The translations under genes were made by a program, and so were the position numbers. From the NCBI GenBank assembly GCA_031283745.1, contig JAITBH010000019.1, positions 1-12,836 of the forward strand: a stretch of DNA of 12,836 nt. Direction: 5' to 3'. Within the stretch, counting starts at the first letter, position 1. Each line of letters opens with the position of its first letter. The notes beneath the pieces were generated by a model. That model saw only the letters and a list, made by a program, of their open reading frames with translations, was not told the origin of the DNA and made no database searches. This stretch comes from Candidatus Ectomicrobium neotermitis. GTDB taxonomy: Bacteria; Elusimicrobiota; Endomicrobiia; Endomicrobiales; Endomicrobiaceae. Positions 7,270 through 12,836 of this stretch are shown in pieces.

Positions 7270-8415
7270 ATGACAAAGATAAGCGTCGTCAAGTGCAACA
7301 ATTACAAACAATCTCAAGAAGCCGTAGAAAGAGCAATATCGCTAATAGGCGGGATAGAGACTTTTGTTAAGGCAGGTGAAAAAATTTTAATAAAGCCAAA
7401 CTTATTAGCCCCTCGCGATCCGAGCCAAGCAATCACAACTCACCCCGAAATAGTCCGAGCAATGATTAGGCTTGTCAAAAAAGCTGGTGCAACTCCGATT
7501 GTTGGAGACAGTCCGGGAGGCTCGATAAGAGATATAAAAAATTTGTGGAAAGTTACGGGAATGACAGAAGTATGCACCGACGAAGAAGTGCAGCTTGTGC
7601 AATTTGAGGCTGAGGGTGCTAAATCAATAGATATAGGCAACCCAAACATAAAACCCGTAACCTTTTCTAACGCTGTTTTAGATTGCGACGGCATTATCAA
7701 TCTCCCAAAACTAAAAACCCATTCGCTGATGAAATTTACGGGAGGAGTGAAAAATTTCTATGGCACGATACCCGGTTTGCTGAAAGTTGAATACCACAAA
7801 TATGCCTCAAAAACTAAAGATTTTTCAGACTTGCTGGCAAATATCTACACCTTCTTAAAACCCAAAATTCGCCTTACCCTTATCGATTCGGTGCTTGCTA
7901 TGGACGGTGCGGGTCCTAGTGCGGGCAATGTTAAAGAACTTAATTTTATAGCTGCCTCACAAGATACAGCGGAGTTAGACGCATTTCTTTTAACCATACT
8001 CGGTTACAATATCTCCAAGTATTATCTCCTCAAAAAATTAAACATCACCAAAAAAACTGTTGCTGCTTTTGAAATTGCCGGGGATAGCATTAGGGAGCTG
8101 GGTCTGGGAGGTTTTAAATTTCCGCGGGGAAGAATGTTTGAAATGGCTCCAAAGTTTATGGTGAAATTTTTGGGCAAATTTTTATGGATCAAGCCCTTCA
8201 TCAATGAGGATATATGCAGAAAATGTCTCATCTGCGGGAAATCTTGTCCAGTAAAAGCAATTCATATCGGCAAACATAACTGTCCAACTATTGATAAAAC
8301 ATTATGTATCAGCTGTTTTTGCTGCCACGAAATGTGTCCTTACAAAGCTATCGGTTTTAAGAAGAGTTTGCTTGCCAAACTGTTCATCCAAGACGACGCA
8401 AATCCAAAACATTGA
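7270..8415 (+). CDS. DUF362 protein with C-terminal 2[4Fe-4S] ferredoxin domain
   Basis: The N-terminal 300 or so residues match the DUF362 family: KILIKPNLLAP (about 38-48), a THPEIVRAMIRLVKKAGA segment, VGDSPGG and INLPKLKTHSLMKFTGGVKN. The C-terminus holds two CxxCxxCxxxCP clusters: C316, C319, C322 and C326, then C346, C349, C352 and C356, with extra cysteines C338 and C351. This is the classic bacterial two-[4Fe-4S] ferredoxin arrangement, so the protein probably passes electrons. The substrate and partner of DUF362 proteins are unsettled, and no role is assigned. There is no signal peptide, so it is likely cytoplasmic. AAGAGG nine bases before the ATG supports the start. It sits 12 bases after smc and 12 bases before the acyltransferase, so all three are probably co-transcribed, without an evident functional link. 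Confidence 0.88.
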   Translation: MTKISVVKCNNYKQSQEAVERAISLIGGIETFVKAGEKILIKPNLLAPRDPSQAITTHPEIVRAMIRLVKKAGATPIVGDSPGGSIRDIKNLWKVTGMTEVCTDEEVQLVQFEAEGAKSIDIGNPNIKPVTFSNAVLDCDGIINLPKLKTHSLMKFTGGVKNFYGTIPGLLKVEYHKYASKTKDFSDLLANIYTFLKPKIRLTLIDSVLAMDGAGPSAGNVKELNFIAASQDTAELDAFLLTILGYNISKYYLLKKLNITKKTVAAFEIAGDSIRELGLGGFKFPRGRMFEMAPKFMVKFLGKFLWIKPFINEDICRKCLICGKSCPVKAIHIGKHNCPTIDKTLCISCFCCHEMCPYKAIGFKKSLLAKLFIQDDANPKH

Positions 8416-8427
8416 CAAAGAGGGCAT

Positions 8428-9318
8428 ATGGCAAGAAATAAAATACAAGACTGGGTTGAATATTATGGGCTAAAGGTTTTTATGACCTGCACTCGCTTTT
8501 TTCCATCTTTGGTTGCGATGAAAATCAGCAAAGTGCTTGCCCTTTTTCTCTATTATTTCGTTCCAATCAGACGGAGTTATCTCCTGTCTGCTCTCTCTTT
8601 TGCCTTCCCTCAAAAAACAAAAAAAGAAATCAAAACCATCATCAAAAATTTGCACAAAAATTTGGCTCAAACAATAGTCGGCATTATGTTTATGCCAACA
8701 TTCTCCGACGAGAAAATTAAAAATATGATGAAAATTGACGAAAAAGTTCTAAAGGAAGTCTACGAGAAAGGAAAGGGTGCCGTGATACTTTCAGCACATT
8801 ATGGCAACTGGGAACTGACTGCTCTTTCTTTAGCCAAAAGATACCCGCTTTCAGTGATTGTCGCTAAGCAATCAAACCATTATGTCGATGCCGTGATGAA
8901 TGACATCAGAACAAGAAGAGGCTTCAACATTATTTCAAGGGACGGCAGATCAGCACCAAGACAAGTTATGAAAGCTCTAAGACAAAACCATTTCATCGCT
9001 ATTCTTGCCGATCAAGACGAGAGCAAAAACGGGGTGTTTGTTCCATTTTTCGGGAAGCTTTGCTCTATGCCCAGAGGCGGATCGGTCTTTGCTTTAAGGG
9101 CGGGCTGTCCACTTTTTACGGCGTTTGGAGTTCAGAAAGAAGATGGATCTATGGAAGTCGAACTTAAAGAAATTCCTTTGCCCCACACAGGCAATATTGA
9201 CGAAGATATAAGAATAATCAACACCGCATATTCTGCACAGTTAGAAGAAGCCGTCCGAAAACACCCCGAACAATGGCTGTGGTTCCACAAAAAATGGAAA
9301 ACACGTCCAAAACAATAA
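8428..9318 (+). CDS. Lipid A biosynthesis lauroyl/myristoyl acyltransferase family protein (HtrB/LpxL-like)
   Basis: Members of this family add secondary acyl chains to lipid A precursors at the inner face of the inner membrane. The 296 residues fit the usual length. An N-terminal hydrophobic stretch (about 19-48) is the expected membrane anchor. The catalytic HX4E appears as HYGNWE (H124 and E129) inside GAVILSAHYGNWEL. Downstream are ILADQDESKNGVFVPFFG and a C-terminal HPEQWLWFHKKWKTRP, which closely matches the conserved end of LpxL-type enzymes. Which acyl chain and position it uses cannot be told, so no specific symbol is given. A purine-rich AAAGAGGG lies three bases before the ATG, a little close. 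The gene implies an outer membrane with lipid A, or a related acylated lipid, in the same organism as the putative ceramide genes. An acyltransferase acting on another glycolipid is the main alternative. Confidence 0.88.
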   Translation: MARNKIQDWVEYYGLKVFMTCTRFFPSLVAMKISKVLALFLYYFVPIRRSYLLSALSFAFPQKTKKEIKTIIKNLHKNLAQTIVGIMFMPTFSDEKIKNMMKIDEKVLKEVYEKGKGAVILSAHYGNWELTALSLAKRYPLSVIVAKQSNHYVDAVMNDIRTRRGFNIISRDGRSAPRQVMKALRQNHFIAILADQDESKNGVFVPFFGKLCSMPRGGSVFALRAGCPLFTAFGVQKEDGSMEVELKEIPLPHTGNIDEDIRIINTAYSAQLEEAVRKHPEQWLWFHKKWKTRPKQ

Positions 9319-9362
9319 AAAAAATCAAAAAATAAAATCGCCCTTGCTGATAGAGGGTCAAT

Positions 9363-9369
9363 GGAAGGA
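9363..9369 (+). promoter_or_regulatory. Ribosome binding site of typA
   Basis: GGAAGGA ends three bases before the ATG at 9373. The spacing is short, but the match is strong. The rest of the 54-base gap is A-rich with only a four-base CCCT/AGGG stem and no T-tract. Confidence 0.55.
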
Positions 9370-9372
9370 TAA

Positions 9373-11196
9373 ATGAAAAGAGAAGAGATAAGGAATGTGG
9401 CTATTATTGCCCATGTTGATCACGGAAAAACTACCATTGTTGATGCACTGTTAAAATTTTCTGGTCAATTTGACGTAAAGATAAACGAAGCACAGGACAC
9501 TGTTTTAGATTCCAACCCTCTTGAGAGGGAACGTGGAATAACCATTCTGTCGAAATGTGCCTCGGTAAACTATAAAGGCAATACCATAAACATCGTCGAC
9601 ACGCCGGGTCATGCAGATTTCGGCAGCGAAGTTGAAAGGGTTTTGAAAATGGTCGACAGTGCTATTTTGATGGTTGATGCTGTCGAGGGACCTATGCCTC
9701 AAACACGTTTTGTTCTACGTAAAGCATTGGCTTTAGGGCTAAAACCGATAGTGATCATTAACAAAATGGACAGACCAAATATCCGTCCGAGTGCAGTGGT
9801 AGACGAAGTTTTTGAACTGTTTATGAAGCTGGGAGCAAGCGATGCCCAGCTCGACTTCCCGATAATATACGCATCGGGCAAGCAGGGATGGGCGAGCCTC
9901 AAAATGGAAGAAAAAGGGATAAATATTGAGCCAGTTTTTAACACTATTTTGTCTTGCGTCCCTCCTCCAAGTGCAGACATAAACAAGCCTCTTCAAATGC
10001 AGATAACAATGCTTGATTACAATAACTTTATCGGGCAGGTCGGCATCGGGAGAATCTTAAACGGAACCATAAAAAAGGGGCAGGCAGTCGCTTTGGCAAA
10101 TGCCAACAATGTTAAGCAATCTAAAGCCGTCAGGATTGATAAATTTCTGGGGCTGGGAAAAGAAGAAGTAGAGGAAGCAAAAGCAGGGGATATTGTTTCG
10201 ATAGCAGGACTTGAAAATGTTGAGGTCGGGGATACGGTATGTTCTTTAGACAATATCATCCCCTTAGAGCCTCTCTCCATAGATGAGCCGACTGTTTCTA
10301 TGGATTTTCTCATCAACGATTCGCCCTTTGCAGGTCGTGAGGGAAAATTTCTCACCAGCCGACACATAAAAGAACGGCTTGAAAAAGAGGTGCAAACCAA
10401 TGTCGGCCTTAGGCTTGAAATTCTCGATGGGGAGGGGAGATTTAAGGTTTCAGGAAGGGGAGAACTTCATCTGACAATTTTGATTGAAACTATGCGTCGG
10501 GAAAGTTTTGAACTTTCTGTCTCATCGCCTGAGGTTATCTACAAACTCAAAGACGGAGTTGTTTGTGAGCCGATGGAATACCTAACCCTTGATGTCGAAA
10601 GCCAGTATCAAGGAAATGTTTTTGAGCTGATAGGAAAAAGAGGGGGGAAGATGGAAAATATGTTTCCAGAGGGAAGCGACCGGCTGAGGCTTGAATACAT
10701 TATTCCGTCCCGAGCATTGATTGGCTTTAAAAATGAGTTCCTCACAATCACTCGCGGGCAAGGCATTATGCATCACAGTTTTTATGACTATATGCCCAAG
10801 GCAGATATTTCTGCTATCAGAAACAGTGGAGTTTTTGTCGCTAAAGAATACGGAAAAACGACAGCGTATGCTTTAGACAATCTGCAGCTCAGCGGGCAGT
10901 TATTTGTCGGACCGGGCGAAGAGGTTTATGAAGGAATGATTGTCGGGCAAAATTCAAGGGAAAAAGATCTCGTGGTAAATCCGTGCAAGTTAAAAAAACT
11001 CTCGAATATGCGTAGCAAAAGTGCTGACGATGCACCGATGCTCACCCCTCCAAAAATTATGACTTTAGAGCAAGCCGTTGAATATGCAGGTCCCGACGAA
11101 ATTGTCGAGATAACTCCATCATCCATCAGATTAAGGAAAAAAATCTTGAACCATTTAACAAGAAAACGTTCTGCAAAAAATGAAAGCGAGGAATAA
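9373..11196 (+). CDS. typA: Ribosome-associated GTPase TypA/BipA
   Basis: TypA (BipA) is a translational GTPase related to EF-G and LepA that binds the ribosome and aids 50S assembly and growth under stress, notably cold. The 607 residues are full length. GTP-binding motifs are all present: G1 AHVDHGKTT (13-21), G2 RERGIT (52-57), G3 DTPGH (76-80), G4 NKMD (130-133) and a YASG G5 region. A beta-barrel domain 2 follows, then EF-G-like domains III and V (GRGELHLTILIETMRR), and the TypA-specific C-terminal domain with PSRALIGFKNEFLT, TRGQGIMHH and DEIVEITP. That last domain separates it from EF-G and LepA. The end of the gene overlaps the DUF192 gene by 17 bases, so the two are probably translated together. 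Confidence 0.97.
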   Translation: MKREEIRNVAIIAHVDHGKTTIVDALLKFSGQFDVKINEAQDTVLDSNPLERERGITILSKCASVNYKGNTINIVDTPGHADFGSEVERVLKMVDSAILMVDAVEGPMPQTRFVLRKALALGLKPIVIINKMDRPNIRPSAVVDEVFELFMKLGASDAQLDFPIIYASGKQGWASLKMEEKGINIEPVFNTILSCVPPPSADINKPLQMQITMLDYNNFIGQVGIGRILNGTIKKGQAVALANANNVKQSKAVRIDKFLGLGKEEVEEAKAGDIVSIAGLENVEVGDTVCSLDNIIPLEPLSIDEPTVSMDFLINDSPFAGREGKFLTSRHIKERLEKEVQTNVGLRLEILDGEGRFKVSGRGELHLTILIETMRRESFELSVSSPEVIYKLKDGVVCEPMEYLTLDVESQYQGNVFELIGKRGGKMENMFPEGSDRLRLEYIIPSRALIGFKNEFLTITRGQGIMHHSFYDYMPKADISAIRNSGVFVAKEYGKTTAYALDNLQLSGQLFVGPGEEVYEGMIVGQNSREKDLVVNPCKLKKLSNMRSKSADDAPMLTPPKIMTLEQAVEYAGPDEIVEITPSSIRLRKKILNHLTRKRSAKNESEE

Positions 11197-11680
11197 AATA
11201 AACAATTTATCGAAGTGCTTAATCGTTTTAATTTTTATGCTCATTGCTTATCCTTTATCGGCACGGTTTGATACCAGCAACTATAAGGACAATGACATTC
11301 TTTCAGTCTCAATTAACGACAAAAATTTATCCCTCTTGATTGCAAAAAGTAATGCCGCAAGAGCAAAAGGTTTAGGCGAGCGAGTCATCATTCCAAAAGA
11401 CGGAATGATCTTTTTCTTTGAAAACCCTCAACGGCTGATTTTTTGGATGAAAGGAATGTTTTTTTCTATCGATATTGTCTGGATCTCCGACGACAGAATT
11501 GTTGGATTTGTTGAAAGTGCTAAGCCCGAAATTGGAATTTCAGACGCTAACTTAAAACGATATTCTTCACCATCAAATGCTGACACTGTGATTGAATTAA
11601 AAAACGGAGCGGTCAAAGATTTAGGGATAAAAGTTGGTGATAAAATCATCATTGAAAACTCAAACAAAAGTGCTACTTAG
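11180..11680 (+). CDS. DUF192 family protein with N-terminal signal sequence
   Basis: The first 28 or so residues (basic MKARNKINNLSK, hydrophobic LIVLIFMLIAYP, then LSAR) look like a secretion signal with probable cleavage after LSA, so the protein should be periplasmic. The rest matches DUF192: KGLGERVIIPKDGMIFFFE, FWMKGMFFSIDIVWI, and a C-terminal IELKNGAVKDLGIKVGDKI. DUF192 proteins are small beta-structured proteins of unknown role; I do not assign one. The start at 11180 lies within typA and has no good upstream site. AGCGAGGA at 11185-11192 sits just inside the ORF, and the only other nearby in-frame ATG is at 11237, inside the hydrophobic stretch. I keep 11180 because it preserves the signal peptide, but the exact start is uncertain. 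Confidence 0.85.
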   Translation: MKARNKINNLSKCLIVLIFMLIAYPLSARFDTSNYKDNDILSVSINDKNLSLLIAKSNAARAKGLGERVIIPKDGMIFFFENPQRLIFWMKGMFFSIDIVWISDDRIVGFVESAKPEIGISDANLKRYSSPSNADTVIELKNGAVKDLGIKVGDKIIIENSNKSAT

Positions 11681-11694
11681 CCGAAAACATTTTT

Positions 11695-11723
11695 TTGCAA
11701 CAAACAACAAAAATAAGTATATA
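11695..11723 (+). promoter_or_regulatory. Possible sigma70-type promoter for yqeY-apt-tRNA
   Basis: TTGCAA (11695-11700) and TATATA (11718-11723) are separated by 17 bases, the ideal spacing, though each box matches only 4 of 6 consensus bases. They sit in the longest gap of the right half (11681-11781), which also holds no clear terminator hairpin. In AT-rich DNA such matches arise by chance, so this is tentative. Confidence 0.35.
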
Positions 11724-11781
11724 CCAACCAGAGTTTGGGCATAAAAATGTCTGACAGTTAAGGCAAAAAAAGGAAACAAAA

Positions 11782-12210
11782 ATGATCAAAAAATTGAGAG
11801 AAGATTTAACAGCTCATATGAAAGCAAGAGACCTCGAAAAAGCAAATGTCATCAGAGCGATTCTAAATGAGATCAATATTCGCGAAATGAAAAACATCAA
11901 AATTACTGACGATGAGATTTTGAAAGTTCTAAGAAGCGAGATAAAAAAGAGAAAGGAAGCGATTGAAAATTTTCAAAAAGCCGCAAGGCAGGATTTGGTT
12001 GATAAGGAATCAAAAGAGATTAAAGTTATAGAGCAATACTTGCCCGCCGAGATTTCAGACGAAGAGCTTTTATCCCTCATAACAAAAGCAGCAGATAGCA
12101 CCCCCGACAAAAGTTTTGGAGCAATAATGAAAGCTACAATAGCAGCTGTCAATGGTCAGGCCGACGGAAAGAGAATATCTCTTGTCGTCAATAAAATTTT
12201 GAAGAAATAA
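11782..12210 (+). CDS. yqeY: GatB/YqeY domain-containing protein
   Basis: A stand-alone YqeY protein, homologous to the C-terminal tail of the GatB subunit of the tRNA-dependent amidotransferase. The 142 residues are close to the family norm. It begins with the helical MIKKLREDLTAHMKARD, continues with VIRAILNEINIRE, and has the IKKRKEAIENFQKAAR segment, then IEQYLP and the C-terminal DKSFGAIMKATIAAVNGQAD region typical of the family. In GatB this domain contacts tRNA; the job of the free protein is not established. AAAAGGA ends seven or eight bases before the ATG. The next gene starts 12 bases after the stop, so the two are likely co-transcribed. Confidence 0.93.
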   Translation: MIKKLREDLTAHMKARDLEKANVIRAILNEINIREMKNIKITDDEILKVLRSEIKKRKEAIENFQKAARQDLVDKESKEIKVIEQYLPAEISDEELLSLITKAADSTPDKSFGAIMKATIAAVNGQADGKRISLVVNKILKK

Positions 12211-12217
12211 AGAGGAG
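12211..12217 (+). promoter_or_regulatory. Ribosome binding site of apt
   Basis: AGAGGAG ends five bases before the ATG at 12223. It is close to the anti-Shine-Dalgarno consensus and is evidence that this genome uses standard purine-rich sites. Confidence 0.75.
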
Positions 12218-12222
12218 AAAGT

Positions 12223-12753
12223 ATGGATTTGCAAACTAAACTTCGTAAAGCGGTAAGAGACATTAACGATTTTCCAGTAAAAGGAATTATTTTTAGAGAC
12301 ATCACGCCCGTGCTTCAAGACATTTCTCTTGTCAATGAAATAATAGAGTGTTTTGCGCAGAGAGCGGAGGAGGAAAAAATCGACAAAATTGTGGGGATAG
12401 AAGCCCGTGGATTTTTAATAGGAGTGCCTTTAGCTATAAAATTAAATATCCCTTTTGCTCCGATAAGAAAGAAGGGAAAACTGCCGTCAAAAAAAGTAGA
12501 AGCTGCTTATAATTTAGAATACGGCTCAGCAATTGTTGAAATTCATGAAGACGCAATAAAAAAAGGGGAGAGAATTTTGATTATCGATGACCTCTTAGCG
12601 ACAGGAGGAACTGTTAACGCTGCAAATGAATTGATTGGAAAGCTCGAAGGTGTGGCAGTCGGTGCATTCTTTTTAATAGAACTCGAAGGTATGCACGGCA
12701 GAGACAGCATAAAGAATAAGGATTTGGATGTTTTTTCAATCATCAAGTATTAA
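12223..12753 (+). CDS. apt: Adenine phosphoribosyltransferase
   Basis: APRT salvages adenine: adenine plus PRPP gives AMP and pyrophosphate, in the cytoplasm. The 176 residues match the usual bacterial length. It starts with the family pattern LRKAVRDINDFPVKGIIFRD, then DITPVLQD, the adenine-pocket region GIEARGFLIGVPLA, and RKKGKLP. The PRPP-binding loop is IIDDLLATGGT (120-130), with D122 and D123 as the acidic pair, identical to the canonical DDLLATGGT of APRT rather than the versions in xanthine or orotate enzymes. It ends 15 bases before a tRNA gene with no terminator between, so read-through into the tRNA is likely. Confidence 0.96.
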   Translation: MDLQTKLRKAVRDINDFPVKGIIFRDITPVLQDISLVNEIIECFAQRAEEEKIDKIVGIEARGFLIGVPLAIKLNIPFAPIRKKGKLPSKKVEAAYNLEYGSAIVEIHEDAIKKGERILIIDDLLATGGTVNAANELIGKLEGVAVGAFFLIELEGMHGRDSIKNKDLDVFSIIKY

Positions 12754-12768
12754 ATTGTTTTAAGTCGT

Positions 12769-12836
12769 GCCCTGATAGCTCAACTGGATAGAGCAGATCC
12801 GTCCTAAGGATAAGGTTGGAGGTTCAACTCCTCTTC
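12769..12836 (+). tRNA. tRNA-Arg (anticodon CCU), 3' partial at window end
   Basis: The sequence folds as a tRNA. The 5' acceptor strand is GCCCTGA (12769-12775), the D stem GCTC pairs with GAGC, and the anticodon stem GATCC pairs with GGATA around loop GTCCTAA. The anticodon CCT is at 12803-12805, after the invariant T at 12802. The T arm is GGAGG, loop TTCAACT, CCTCT. The last two bases TC begin the 3' acceptor strand, which would continue AGGGC beyond the window. CCU reads the arginine codon AGG, and the context resembles other bacterial tRNA-Arg(CCU). The outermost anticodon-stem pair is a G-A mismatch and the outermost T-stem pair is G-U. Confidence 0.9.

Noticed and set aside
8291..8473. 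A 60-codon + strand ORF across the DUF362/acyltransferase junction
   Set aside because: It overlaps two well-supported genes in another frame, and its cysteine-rich look is a shadow of the ferredoxin motif.
9319..9372. A possible terminator or regulatory hairpin between the acyltransferase and typA
   Set aside because: Only CCCT/AGGG can pair and no T-tract follows, so it is too weak to call.
10017..10400. A 127-codon antisense ORF within typA
   Set aside because: typA is strongly conserved in sense there; the antisense frame has no domain signature or ribosome binding site that I can support.

Overview
The window reads as a compact, AT-rich chromosomal stretch from a Gram-negative bacterium. 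All genes are on the + strand, most gaps are only 12-20 bases, and several genes overlap. An HtrB/LpxL-type lipid A acyltransferase argues for an outer membrane. Strong purine-rich ribosome binding sites (before the genes at 3176 and 12223) argue against Bacteroidota, where such sites are weak, even though the lipid genes at the left end are best known from Bacteroidota and Caulobacter. A low-GC, little-cultured phylum such as Elusimicrobiota would fit, but the phylum is not fixed by anything I can see. No insertion sequences, phage genes, CRISPR arrays or transfer genes are present.

Left region (1-3776): a likely operon of five genes ending in a hairpin terminator. It holds an NAD(P)-dependent epimerase/reductase cut by the window edge, a serine palmitoyltransferase-type PLP enzyme, and a GNAT-fold N-acyltransferase of about 370 residues. 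Two small genes without a recognised function follow: a 119-residue protein with an Ig-like beta domain and a 63-residue single-span membrane protein. The first three match the three core activities of bacterial ceramide synthesis (Spt, bCerS, CerR), so this is probably a sphingolipid locus. The two small genes are unexplained passengers or accessories.

Middle region (3805-9318): smc (chromosome condensation ATPase), then a DUF362 protein with a C-terminal 2[4Fe-4S] ferredoxin domain, then the lipid A acyltransferase. Gaps of 12 bases suggest one transcript.

Right region (9373-12836): typA/bipA GTPase, a DUF192 exported protein overlapping its end, then after a 101-base gap with a possible promoter yqeY, apt (adenine salvage) and a tRNA-Arg(CCU) cut by the right edge. 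This part is ordinary housekeeping.

The most interesting content is the putative ceramide cluster with its two unknown small genes, in a genome that also carries a late lipid A acyltransferase.
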